Below are positions 14,869 to 24,200 of a stretch of 64,000 bases of DNA, piece after piece; the stretch's first letter is position 1, and the number at the start of each line of letters is the position of its first letter. The stretch comes from Rhodoflexus caldus (GTDB lineage Bacteria > Bacteroidota > Bacteroidia > Cytophagales > Thermoflexibacteraceae), in the NCBI RefSeq assembly GCF_021206925.1, contig NZ_JAJPRF010000004.1, positions 124,001 to 188,000 of the forward strand. The letters run 5' to 3'. The notes beneath the pieces are model-generated. The model saw nothing but the letters and a program-made list of their open reading frames with translations. It had not been told where the DNA came from and did not search any database. The translations under genes and the position numbers were made by a program.

Positions 14869-17721
14869 TCAGTAAACAAGCAGTTCTATGCGCTCATTTT
14901 CTGCACGACCGTTTGCATCGTTGGGCGCAAGAGGGGCAAGCGAACCTACGCCGCGTGCCTCTATGCGGCTTTCCGATACATTGAACTTTTCAATCAGTCG
15001 CCGCGCAACGGCTTTGGCACGTTGGTCGGAAAGCAGCAAGTCGGCTTCTATACTTTTGCCTTTGGCAGTATGCGCCACAATTACCAACTTCAACGAAGGC
15101 TGCTCGGCAAGCAGGCGGGCAATGAGCGCCAAGGCGGCATCGCTTTCTGCCTTCAATGCGGCACTGTTTTCGTTCTCAAACAGAATGTTTTGCATCACAA
15201 CTTTTCCCTGTGCGGTCAAATTGCGGAACATGCGCTTGGCTACCGTTTCCGCATCGGCGGATTTGCTGCCTGCGGTGCCTTTTTCTACCACAATCAGCTC
15301 GTAGCTGTTGCCAAATGAACCGACTTGCACCCAATAGTAGTTTGCCCCGTCAAAAAATTCCAGCGTAGCGGTTGCCCCATCGTCGCGGATGGCTCTGCCG
15401 CCGTAGGACTTGGCAAGGCTGACATAATGGCGCACAACTTGCTCATCGGGCACGGGCGAAGCGTTGGCATCTGCCCATGTGTAAACCATTTGGTATTTGT
15501 AGCCCATTTGCCCGGGTGTGAGCGGGTAGTCGCCTTCGCTGTAAGCGGTAATTAGGTAGCCGGGCAGGCGCTTCATCAGGCGGAAATCGGCACTGCCCTC
15601 CGCATCGGCTGTGGGATAGATGCGCGGCGCAACGGCATCGGGCGCAATGCCCAACTCGCTGATTTGCTCGGCTGCCGAAGGGGAAATAACGCCTGCACTT
15701 GCCGATGCCCCCTGCACCAACTGACCGCCGCCGCGTACTTGCTCAACGGTGTAGGGTTTGTTTTGGGCAACGGGTTGTGAATAGTCGCGGTTGGGGTCTT
15801 TTTCTACAACCACCAACTCGTAACTTCTGCCAAACGAACCTACCTGCACCCATCGGTACACGTTGTCGCGGGTATATTCCAGCGTGGCAGTCGGTCCGTC
15901 ATCGCGGATGATTCGCCCCTTGTATTGCTTGACAAGATTTTTGTAGTAGCCTATGACGTCTTCATCGGCAGGCGGGGCACTTGCCGCATCGCTCCAAATG
16001 TAATTGATTTGGTACTTAATGCCGCTGCGCTTATAGCCCATGTAGAAATCCTCTTCGCGGTAGCTGTTGATAACGTAGCCGCTGCGGCGAGGCAAACCTT
16101 CGTAGTCGCGGGCATTTTCGGCATCTGCCTGCGGAACGGGCACGGGGCGTGCGGTTGCAAGCATTTCGCGCTGCTCGCGGGAAAGCGTCGGGGCGCTTGA
16201 AATGGTTTGTTCGTCGGCTGCCCTCGTTGCCGTGCGGATTTGTACGCCCGACCGCTCCTCCCCTACTTCGTAGGGCTTATTTTGGGCAATGGATTGGGTG
16301 TAATCGCGGTTGAGGTCTTTTTCTACGACAATGAGCTCGTAGTTAAACCCGAATGACCCGACTTGTACCCATCGGTAGATGTTGTTTTCGGTGAACTCTA
16401 TGGTAGCGGTTGCTCCGTCGTTGCGGATGACCCTGCCGCCCAGTGCTTTGACTTTCCCGATGTAATAGGCTACCACCTCCTCGTCGGCGGGCGGTTTGAT
16501 GCGCGGATTTTCCCACAAGTAGTTGATTTGATACTTCAAGCCGCTCAACTTGTAGCCCATGTAAAAATCTTCGGTTTTGTAGTTACTGATGACATAGCCT
16601 TTGAATCGCCCCAGCGGGTCGTAGTCTTTTGCACCTGCCAAATCTTGCGCAATGTCGGGTTGCGATTGAGCCGTGATAACCTTTTCGGGTTGTTGCTTGG
16701 GCGTTTTTTCTTCGGCGACGGTCGGTTGCGGCTCAACGGCAGGGGCTTCCTTTTTCGGCTGTTCTTTGGGGACTGCCGAAATTGCGGTTTCCTGTTTCTT
16801 GGGCTGCTCGCGGGGCTGCGTTTTTTGCTCGGCGGGCTTGTTTGCTGCTACTTCGGTTTTGGCAGGTGCATTTTCTACAATGCGCTGCTTTTCGGCGGGC
16901 ACAGGCTGTACTACTTCGTAGGGCTTGGACTTTTGCGCATACTGCGTGCGACCTGTCAGGTCTTTTTCCACGACAATTAATTCGTAGCTTGTGCCAAAAC
17001 TGCCTACCTGTACCCAGCGGTACACTTGGTCTTTGGTGAAGTCCATAGTAGCGGTTGCCCCGTCGTTGCGGATGATTTTGCCGCCATAGCTGCGCACTTT
17101 GGCGATGTAGTGCTGTACGACGCGCTCATCTTTCATCGGGGTTTCGCCCGATTCTACGTCAAACTTGTAGTTGATTCGGTATTGATAGCCCGAAATCTGC
17201 CCGTTGGAAAAGAAATTTTCTTCGCCGTAAGAGCCGATATAGTAGTTGGGCAGGCGCGGCAAGAGGGGATAATCTTTGCTGCCGGGCGCATCTTGGGGTA
17301 CATCGTCGGCAAGGACATCGGTTTTCGGGGTATCCTTCTCAATGCCAATCAGTTCGTATGAACCCAAGCGCGATTCGGTAATCTGTATCCAAAAGTCTTT
17401 GCCGTTTTGAGTGTATTCAAAAATCTGTTGGTTGGGTTGTCGCTTTTGCGCTTTGCCGCCTTTGGCTTGGGTGAGTTGCAGGTAATAGTCCAACACGGCA
17501 ACAAAGGCAGGCGGATTGCTGCCTTTGAAGTTGTATTTGATATGGATTTTTTCGCCGCGCTTATTGCCCTGCACCATAAACGGCGTTTGCTGGGCATAGA
17601 CTGCCTCAAAGCCCTCAAAGGGCGGGAATGGCTCTATGTCTTTTGCACCTTGCGCCCGTGCGGTGATAACGGCAAAAAATGCCCCGATGATGCCTGCCAA
17701 TAGTTGTATTTGTCTGTTCAT
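14869..17721 (-). CDS. OmpA-family protein with five internal repeats
   Basis: Periplasmic protein of 950 aa. Residues 1-24 are a signal peptide ending ITARAQ. Then come five units of about 105-110 residues at roughly 25-132, 148-257, 364-473, 537-646 and 710-815. Each contains a GY...Y strand, (I/V)(R/K)(N/D)DG(A/P)TAT(L/M/I)(D/E)(F/Y), (Y/W)RWVQVGSFG and SYEL(I/V)VVEK; the first unit is the most diverged. The repeat resembles the DUF4892 type found next to OmpA domains in other bacteria, but I hold that loosely. The linker at 258-363 is rich in Pro, Lys, Glu and Gln. Residues about 840-950 form an OmpA C-terminal peptidoglycan-binding domain (LVIVAHTAKGKS, LSDQRAKAVARRLIE). The start at 17721 is chosen because it opens the signal peptide. 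Confidence 0.85.
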   Translation of the reverse strand: MNRQIQLLAGIIGAFFAVITARAQGAKDIEPFPPFEGFEAVYAQQTPFMVQGNKRGEKIHIKYNFKGSNPPAFVAVLDYYLQLTQAKGGKAQKRQPNQQIFEYTQNGKDFWIQITESRLGSYELIGIEKDTPKTDVLADDVPQDAPGSKDYPLLPRLPNYYIGSYGEENFFSNGQISGYQYRINYKFDVESGETPMKDERVVQHYIAKVRSYGGKIIRNDGATATMDFTKDQVYRWVQVGSFGTSYELIVVEKDLTGRTQYAQKSKPYEVVQPVPAEKQRIVENAPAKTEVAANKPAEQKTQPREQPKKQETAISAVPKEQPKKEAPAVEPQPTVAEEKTPKQQPEKVITAQSQPDIAQDLAGAKDYDPLGRFKGYVISNYKTEDFYMGYKLSGLKYQINYLWENPRIKPPADEEVVAYYIGKVKALGGRVIRNDGATATIEFTENNIYRWVQVGSFGFNYELIVVEKDLNRDYTQSIAQNKPYEVGEERSGVQIRTATRAADEQTISSAPTLSREQREMLATARPVPVPQADAENARDYEGLPRRSGYVINSYREEDFYMGYKRSGIKYQINYIWSDAASAPPADEDVIGYYKNLVKQYKGRIIRDDGPTATLEYTRDNVYRWVQVGSFGRSYELVVVEKDPNRDYSQPVAQNKPYTVEQVRGGGQLVQGASASAGVISPSAAEQISELGIAPDAVAPRIYPTADAEGSADFRLMKRLPGYLITAYSEGDYPLTPGQMGYKYQMVYTWADANASPVPDEQVVRHYVSLAKSYGGRAIRDDGATATLEFFDGANYYWVQVGSFGNSYELIVVEKGTAGSKSADAETVAKRMFRNLTAQGKVVMQNILFENENSAALKAESDAALALIARLLAEQPSLKLVIVAHTAKGKSIEADLLLSDQRAKAVARRLIEKFNVSESRIEARGVGSLAPLAPNDANGRAENERIELLVY

Positions 17722-17784
17722 AGACAGCTTTCGGTTAATCGCTTTTACAATCTGTTTCCCCAAACGCCATTTTTTTGTTGAAAG

Positions 17785-17989
17785 CACGCGAATTTTGCGG
17801 TAGAATCTTGGAAAAATTAAATTTGATGCGATATTGCAATTGTAGGGACAACGCATGCGTTGTCCCTACGTCGCATAACCGCATCGGAAAAATACAATTC
17901 ACGAAATCTCATTTTCGTGCAAGCGGTATCATTTTGATTTTTTGCGCAAAACACACTGATTTTCAATTAAATAGCAAATAATTTGCATT
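17785..17989 (+). repeat. 205-bp dispersed intergenic repeat, copy 1
   Basis: Aligns over its whole length with the reverse complement of 54590-54796. Nearly identical blocks are AGAATCTTGGAAAAATT, TGTAGGGACA, GCATCGGAAAAATACAATT, CATTTTCGTGCAAGCGGT and AAAACACACTGATT. The middle holds a perfect 28-bp palindrome at 17842-17869 (half-site GTAGGGACAACGCA). No reading frame spans it. It sits upstream of the five-repeat OmpA gene. Confidence 0.8.
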
Positions 17990-18232
17990 AAAAGCACTGT
18001 TAGGGTCTGCGACGTGCAACGGCCGACCGCTAACAGGCTTTTACAATCTCCCCGCCTGCCAGCGGATTTACCCGAAAAACCGCCGGCGGGGACTTCATCC
18101 GCTGACGGGGTTTTTACTGCATCCCTGCCAGCGGCTGCAAGCGCGCCTACAAGCCCTGTCAGCGGATTTGGCAACGTGCGATTTTGTCTGCCCAAATGCT
18201 TCATCAAACCCAAAATCCCCGCGTGCTAACTG
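17990..18232. repeat. REP-like cluster of short alternating repeats
   Basis: A GC-rich 243-bp gap between two OmpA genes. Units based on CCTG(C/T)CAGCGGaTTT occur in one orientation at 18055, 18124 and 18154 and in the other (CCGCTGACGGGGTTTT, or CCGCTAACAGGCTTTT) at 18027 and 18099. GTGCAACGGCC (18014) and GCAACGTGCG (18171) are further related pieces. This arrangement resembles REP/BIME-type intergenic repeats. A 94-codon frame on the minus strand here looks accidental. Confidence 0.55.
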
Positions 18233-20233
18233 CTAATACGACAAGATAATAATTTCCGTCCGACGGTTCAATTGGTGCTCTTCTTCGCTGCAATCGGAAA
18301 AGTCGGGGCAATCTACTACCAATTTGTTTTCGCCGAAAGAGTTCACAATCAGTCGGGCAGGGTCTATGCCGCGCATAACCAAGTAGTTGTATGCCGAACG
18401 CGAACGGCGCTGCGCCAAACGGATGTTGTACAGGTTGTCGGCGCGGGTGTCGGTGTGCGAAGAAAGTTCCACTTTCAGCGACGGGTACTCGTTCATCAAA
18501 GCAATCAGTTTGTCTAACTCGCGTGCCGCATCGGGGCGGATGTTGAACTTGTCAAAATCGTAATAGATGTTTTTCACCTCAATTACTTTCACGTTCGGGT
18601 CGCCTTTGTAGCGATAGCGCGGGCGACCGGTAGATTCGGAAACGGGCGGTTTGCCCTCGCCGCCTTTGGCTACCACAGGCTCGGCAGGCTCTAAGGGGAT
18701 AAAAATTGTATCGCTAACATCTAAGCCTTTCAGCAAACAGGTTGCCAGCACCGAATCGGGGATGACGGCGTAGCCATCGGCGAAACCTTCTTTGACCGCG
18801 TGCAGCTTGTAGTTGGACTGAAACAAGGGCTTGAAGGTAAACAGCGTATCGTTCAAAGCCTGTATGCGGGTATTTGCGCCCGTTTCTTCTTCTATTGCCT
18901 CTACTTTTGCCTTTGTGATGATTTCTTTGGTGCGGGCATTGACGGCTGCGATGATGAATTTGCAACGCTTTACGGTGAAGCGGTAAATATCGTCGTCGCC
19001 TTTGCCGCCTTCGCGGTTGGAAGTGAAATAGCCCTCGTCTAAGTCTTCGCTGTAAATCAGAGCAAAATCGTCTTGACTGCTGTTGATGGGCGCACCCATG
19101 TTGCGCGGGGCGGTAAATTTACCGTTTTTGCTGCGCGCCACAAAAATATCCAATCCGCCCAGCCCGGGATGTCCGTTAGAGGCAAAATACAAATCACCGT
19201 TTTCGTCAATAAACGGAAACATTTCGTTGCCTTTGGTATTGATTTCAGGTCCTAAGTTCTGCGGCTTGCTCCAACGCCCGTTGCGGAATACGGACATGTA
19301 AATATCCGTGCCACCGTAGCCGCCGGGCATATCGGAAACGAAATAGAGCGTTTGCCCGTCGGTGCTCAGTGCAGGATGCCCCGTAGAATATTCGTTGCTG
19401 TTGTAGGGAAACTCAGTAATGTTCGTCCAATCGTCGGAAGCGTCCGTTTTGGTATTGGCAAAGTACAATTTCAGCTTGTTAGTCTTGTCTTTGGATGTTT
19501 GATACTTGCCGTTAAGGTAGTTGTTGCGCGTAAAGATGATGGAATCGTAAGAACGGTAGAACGTTACGGGACCTTCGTGGTAGCGCGAATTGATGCTTTT
19601 GCGCAGGCGGTCGGCACTGTTGCCGCCGCTTTGGGCAAAGTACAAGTCCAAATACGGTGTTTTGTTCCATTGGAAAGTGTGCTTAATCGGCGTTGTTTGG
19701 CTCGGGGTGCGGTTGGAAGCAAACACAATTCCGCCACGAAAAAACATGGGGCTGAAATCTGCCTGCGGCGAATTAAAGCCGACCGTGTCTATCACATAGC
19801 GGGCGGAATCCTGAAAGAATCGGCGCATCACCGAATCGGCATAAGCGCGGGCAAAACGGTCGCCGCGGGGGTCGTTTTTCACTGCCGCCGAATAAGCGGC
19901 AAACCATTTGCGCGACTCGGCATATTTGCCGTTCATTGCCAATGCCTGCGCATAGTAGAGCATGTTGATAGGCTGCGACTTGGCGTTCTGCACTACTTTG
20001 GCATACCACTCTTCGGCTTTTTTGCTGTCGTTGATTTTGCGGTAGCTGTGCGCCAACTTTTCGGTTGCCTCAAAATTATTCGGATTAGATGCCACGATGT
20101 CTTCAAACATCATAATGGCATCGGCATAATGGAACTGCTCGTATTTGCTGTTGGCTAATTTCATGCGCACCTTTTGCGCATGGGCAAAGGCGGGCAGCGT
20201 GAGCAACAGGAATATGGTAAAAACGTAACGCAT
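18233..20233 (-). CDS. PorE-like OmpA-family protein (TPR, PD40 propeller, OmpA)
   Basis: Exported periplasmic protein of 666 aa. The signal peptide covers residues 1-20 (ends FAHAQ, with no lipobox Cys). A short TPR region follows (YADAIMMFEDIVASNP, LAHSYRKINDSKKAEEWYAK), then a beta-propeller with PD40 repeats such as GYGGTDIYMSVFRNGRW and SNGHPGLGGLDIFVARSKNG, a carboxypeptidase-regulatory-like domain (IIAAVNARTKEIITKAKVEA) and a C-terminal OmpA domain with IYYDFDKFNIRPDA and SSHTDTRADNLYN. The same order is known for PorE, the peptidoglycan-binding T9SS component, and for partners of PorP/SprF. The gene starts 37 bp downstream of porP/sprF and is surely in one operon with it. Start at 20233, where the signal peptide begins; an upstream frame from 20314 runs into porP/sprF. 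Confidence 0.88.
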   Translation of the reverse strand: MRYVFTIFLLLTLPAFAHAQKVRMKLANSKYEQFHYADAIMMFEDIVASNPNNFEATEKLAHSYRKINDSKKAEEWYAKVVQNAKSQPINMLYYAQALAMNGKYAESRKWFAAYSAAVKNDPRGDRFARAYADSVMRRFFQDSARYVIDTVGFNSPQADFSPMFFRGGIVFASNRTPSQTTPIKHTFQWNKTPYLDLYFAQSGGNSADRLRKSINSRYHEGPVTFYRSYDSIIFTRNNYLNGKYQTSKDKTNKLKLYFANTKTDASDDWTNITEFPYNSNEYSTGHPALSTDGQTLYFVSDMPGGYGGTDIYMSVFRNGRWSKPQNLGPEINTKGNEMFPFIDENGDLYFASNGHPGLGGLDIFVARSKNGKFTAPRNMGAPINSSQDDFALIYSEDLDEGYFTSNREGGKGDDDIYRFTVKRCKFIIAAVNARTKEIITKAKVEAIEEETGANTRIQALNDTLFTFKPLFQSNYKLHAVKEGFADGYAVIPDSVLATCLLKGLDVSDTIFIPLEPAEPVVAKGGEGKPPVSESTGRPRYRYKGDPNVKVIEVKNIYYDFDKFNIRPDAARELDKLIALMNEYPSLKVELSSHTDTRADNLYNIRLAQRRSRSAYNYLVMRGIDPARLIVNSFGENKLVVDCPDFSDCSEEEHQLNRRTEIIILSY

Positions 20234-20270
20234 AAGATTTGCGATTGAGGATTGACGATTGGGGATTGGT

Positions 20271-21203
20271 TTAAAAATAGCGCGGCGTAATAATGCGCGA
20301 TTTGCCAAAACCAAACTCGTAGCGAATCATGATTTCATGCGTGCCGGACGTGTATTTCCCCAGCGGCGTAAGCGTATAGTCATAGGCATAGCCTAAGGAA
20401 AGTTGTGGTGTTACCTGAAATTCAAACAGGGCATCAATGGAATCAAACGAACGGTAGGAAAGCCCCACGGCAAACATATCGTAGAGCCACAAGTTGGCAT
20501 TCAAATCAAGTTCCAACGGTGCGCCGTCCACGTATTTCAACAGGAACGAAGGGCGCAGTTTCAAGCCTTTGGTGATGTCAAATACATAGCCCGAAGTCAG
20601 GAAGGCATGGCGATACTGTCGGGCGCGGTTGTTGCCGATGAACGCCACGTTAGTTTCCCCGTTGAGGTTGTTGGTCAGAATATTGGGCACGGACAAACCT
20701 ACGTAGAAACGGTCGGTGCGGTAATAAGCCCCCGTTCCGAAGTTGGGCAGCCAGCGATTGACCACCGAAGCAAACGAAGGGTCAAAAACATCAGGGGAAA
20801 AGTTGTGCACCACCGAAGCAAAATCGGCGCGGTATTGCATCACCGAAGCCTGCAAACCCAGTGACAACACGCCTTTGCGCATTTTGAGCATGTAGGCATA
20901 ATTAAAGCCGATGTTATTAGTTTCCGTAACGCCGATGCGGTCGTTGACGAAAATCAGCCCCAGCCCGATGTTGTCTTTTTTGACAGGGGCATGAGCCGAA
21001 AAGGTGGTCGTAGTCGGTGCGCCGGGGATGCCTACCCACTGCGTGCGATGCAGCGCGGTAATGTTGATAGCCTCGCGGCTGCCCGCATAGGCAGGGTTCA
21101 GCACCAAGCCGTTGAACATATACTGTGAGTACATGGGGTCTTGCTGCGCCCAGAGCGGCAGACTCGCAACAAGAAGAAGGGAAAAGAGTAGCGTTTTTTT
21201 CAT
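20271..21203 (-). CDS. PorP/SprF family type IX secretion membrane protein
   Basis: Outer-membrane beta-barrel of 310 aa. The signal peptide ends PLWAQ and is followed by QDPMYSQYMFNGLVLNPAYAGSR, the hallmark N-terminus of the PorP/SprF family (DPxYSQYMFN and NPAYAG are given here as the key blocks). Later blocks AHAPVKKDNIGLGLIFVNDR and LGLQASVMQYRADF, and the final RYEFGFGKSRIITPRYF, are also typical. In Flavobacterium, SprF-type proteins are needed to export and attach the giant adhesin SprB to the cell surface. Here the gene follows the giant T9SS type B protein by 90 bp and precedes a PorE-like gene, so the same partnership is very likely. Confidence 0.94.
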   Translation of the reverse strand: MKKTLLFSLLLVASLPLWAQQDPMYSQYMFNGLVLNPAYAGSREAINITALHRTQWVGIPGAPTTTTFSAHAPVKKDNIGLGLIFVNDRIGVTETNNIGFNYAYMLKMRKGVLSLGLQASVMQYRADFASVVHNFSPDVFDPSFASVVNRWLPNFGTGAYYRTDRFYVGLSVPNILTNNLNGETNVAFIGNNRARQYRHAFLTSGYVFDITKGLKLRPSFLLKYVDGAPLELDLNANLWLYDMFAVGLSYRSFDSIDALFEFQVTPQLSLGYAYDYTLTPLGKYTSGTHEIMIRYEFGFGKSRIITPRYF

Positions 21204-21241
21204 GGCTTGCCCTTGGGTTTTATGGATTTGCCCTCTTTGCG

Positions 21242-21274
21242 AAACCTGACGGGCTTTGAAAACCCGTCAGGTTT
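21242..21274. terminator. Perfect-stem hairpin after the giant gene
   Basis: Inverted repeat with arms AAACCTGACGGG (21242-21253) and CCCGTCAGGTTT (21263-21274). On the minus strand it begins 20 bp after the stop codon of the giant gene and ends about 40 bp before porP/sprF. It may attenuate read-through so that the giant gene and porP/sprF are expressed at different levels. It lacks a long U-tract, so a dispersed palindrome without terminator function remains possible. Confidence 0.6.
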
Positions 21275-21293
21275 GCCGAAAGGCATGTTTGAA

Positions 21294-24200
21294 TTATCGC
21301 TGAATGGTTAAGAAGTCCACTATCGGTTTGCTGCCGTCGCGCAGGTCTACGATGAAGTAGTACGTGCCGTCGGGTACTTTTTCGCCGATGACAATGCCTA
21401 TGCCTTGCGCCGTGCCGTCCCATGTGTTTTTGTAATGTTCGTCTTCAAACACAAGGTTGCCCCAGCGGTTGTACACGCGCAAGTGGATGTCGTAGCGGTC
21501 AGCCCCCAGAATCTCAAACTTATCGTTCACGCCGTCGCCGTTGGGTGAGAAACCGCGCGGGATGAACACCTGACGACATTGCAACACATCTACCGTTACT
21601 TTACCTTCCGTACACTTGCTCAACGGGTTGCCGTTGTCGCAAACGGTGTAGGTAAACTCATCCTGTCCGGTGAATCCTTGCGGCGGCGTATAGATAAAGC
21701 TACCGTCGGGGTTGATAGAGAATACACCACCGTTTTTAGAACGTGCCCCCGTTACGGCACGTACCGATACGCGGTCGCCGTTCGGGTCGGTTACGTTTTG
21801 CAACACGCTGCCCCTGATTTCGGTACAGTTGTCGGTATTTTCGCGGCGCGGCGTTGCCACAGGCGGCTGGTTGGTGCAGAGGAACACGTTAATGAAAATT
21901 GTTCCCGTAGCACACAGCGCAGGGTTGCGGTTGTCGCATACTTGATACGTAATGCGTTCCTGTCCTTCTGCATTCAATGCCGGGCGGTACGTCAGTCTGC
22001 CCGTAGCAGAGAGGTTCAAGATGCCGCGCAGCGGCGTTACCAAATCAGAGATAACGGTTACGCGCACAGGGTCGCCGTCTGCATCTACCAACGGAATTTC
22101 CAGCACTTGGTCAATGTTGGTGCAGTTGTCGGTGGTCAGGGTAATATCCGGTGCACGCGGCAGACGATTCGGACAAGCCGTTACGTTGAAAGTAATCGTC
22201 GCACGTGAGCAGAGCGGCGGGGTTACGCGGTCGCAAACTTCGTAGGTGAACTCATCCGTTCCCGTAAATCCGAAAGCAGGTGTGTAGCTAATCGTACCGT
22301 CGGCTGCAATACTGATGCGTCCGCCGCGGCGGGTTGTTGCATTGGTTACAACCGTTACGGTCAGTTCGTCTTCATCGGGGTCGCGGTCGTTGGCTAAGAT
22401 ATTGCCGCCGTTGTTTTCGCTGCAACCCTGCACGGTGAACAGGTCATCTACGGCAATCGGTGCACGATTGACAGGCTGTGGCACTTGGATAATGGTCGGG
22501 CTTGTTTCACGCGGGTCGCCGTCAAAGTTCGGGTCAGGGTTTTGTCCGTCCACCGAAATATCGCGCACGCGGGTGGCGTTGTGCGAACCTTCCGCAATAG
22601 CGGTATTGAAGAACGGTCCTGTGGCGCGGTTCGGAATCAGGCTTACCACAAAAGTTACCGTTTGCGATTCGCCCGGCTCTAATCTGCCGCCCGTTACCAA
22701 ATTCGGCTGTGCAGCCGTTCCGTCAAATTGTGGATTGGCTACCAACGAACCCGTTGCAGTCGGCTGACGCACAATGCTGTAACGTGCAGGTGCAGGGAAT
22801 ACGTTGGTCATATCGTCCGATACCACAATATTGGTCAGCGGTACGTTGCCGTAGTTGCGCACCGTAATCACAATCGGGATGTGGAATGCACCGTTTACTT
22901 GACGCACGGCAGGCAGTGCCTGTTTGGCTACGCCAATTACAGGGCGGTCGGTTACAGGCGGCGGCGGACAAGGACGCGCCGTAATTACTGCACGGTCGGT
23001 CAGTTCTACCTCTGGGCAAGTTATGCCGTTGGCAGAAGCAATGGCTACTACGGTCAGTTCGCGGCTTTGTGCAGGTGCAGGGATGGTAAAGCGCACCGCG
23101 CCGTCGTTGCCCATAGCACTTGCCAACACGGTTGAGCCGTTGCGCAGTTCGTAGCGAACGCCCGCACGGGTCGGCGATACGGTAATAGTTACGTTGCTTG
23201 GAATTTCATTGGGGCAGGTGCTGTATTCTGCATCGCTTACGTTTGCCTGACGCTCTGCCGCCGTGATGCCTACCACGGTAATTGCGACCTCATCGCTGCT
23301 GCCCGGGTTGCAATCGCCGCCCGTGATTGTCCAGCGGAAGCGGTAGTTGCCCGGTGCAAGGTTGCTCAATGTGGCATTAGGCGAAGTGGGGTTATTAATC
23401 GTAACGGCAGGACCTTCCACTTGCGTCCAGCGACCCGTGCCTACTGCCACAGGTTCGGCGGCAAGGCGTACATCGCTGCCTACGCAAACAGTCTGCGCAG
23501 GACCTGCCACCGCAGGCGAACTAACAGTAACGACTACATCATCCGAACTTTCAGGACAGCCGTTGCCCGTGATTGTCCAGCGGAAAGTATATGTACCCGG
23601 ACGCAAGCCCGCAATGACAGTTCGCGGATTAGTCGGCTCTTCAATGCGCGCCGCATTAGGTCCGCTGATTTGCTGCCACAAACCGCGCCCGTTGACGGGG
23701 CTGTTAGCCGCCATTGTTACGCTTGTTGCCTGACAAAGTGCCTTATCGGGTCCCGCATTGGCAGGTTCTGCCACGTTTACGGTTACATCGTCAAACGAAT
23801 CGGGACAAGAACCGCCCGTGATAGACCAGCGGAACACATAAGTACCCGGTACAAGTCCCGTAATCGGCGTATTTGCCTGCAAAGGATTGGCGATAGATGC
23901 CGTGTTCGGTCCTGAAACCTGCGTCCAGCGACCCGTTCCGCCTACGGCAGGGATGGCGCTCAACGTTCCCGTTGTGGTGTTGCAGAGGTTTTGGTCTGCA
24001 CCCGCGCCCGCAGGTGAGGCAGAATTTGCCACTGTAATGGTTACGCGGGCTGCCGCAGGGGCGCAAGGGCTGCCCGTAATGCTGTATTCAAAAATATGTG
24101 TACCCGCACCCATGCCCGTAATAGAAACCTGACTATTGCCCGGACCTGAAACGTTCAGCACGGGGCTGCCTGAACCCGTACCGCCTACGCGCAGCCAGTT

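Noticed and set aside
17929-18213. 94-codon minus-strand frame between the OmpA genes
   Set aside because: It consists largely of the REP-like units and the end of the 205-bp repeat.
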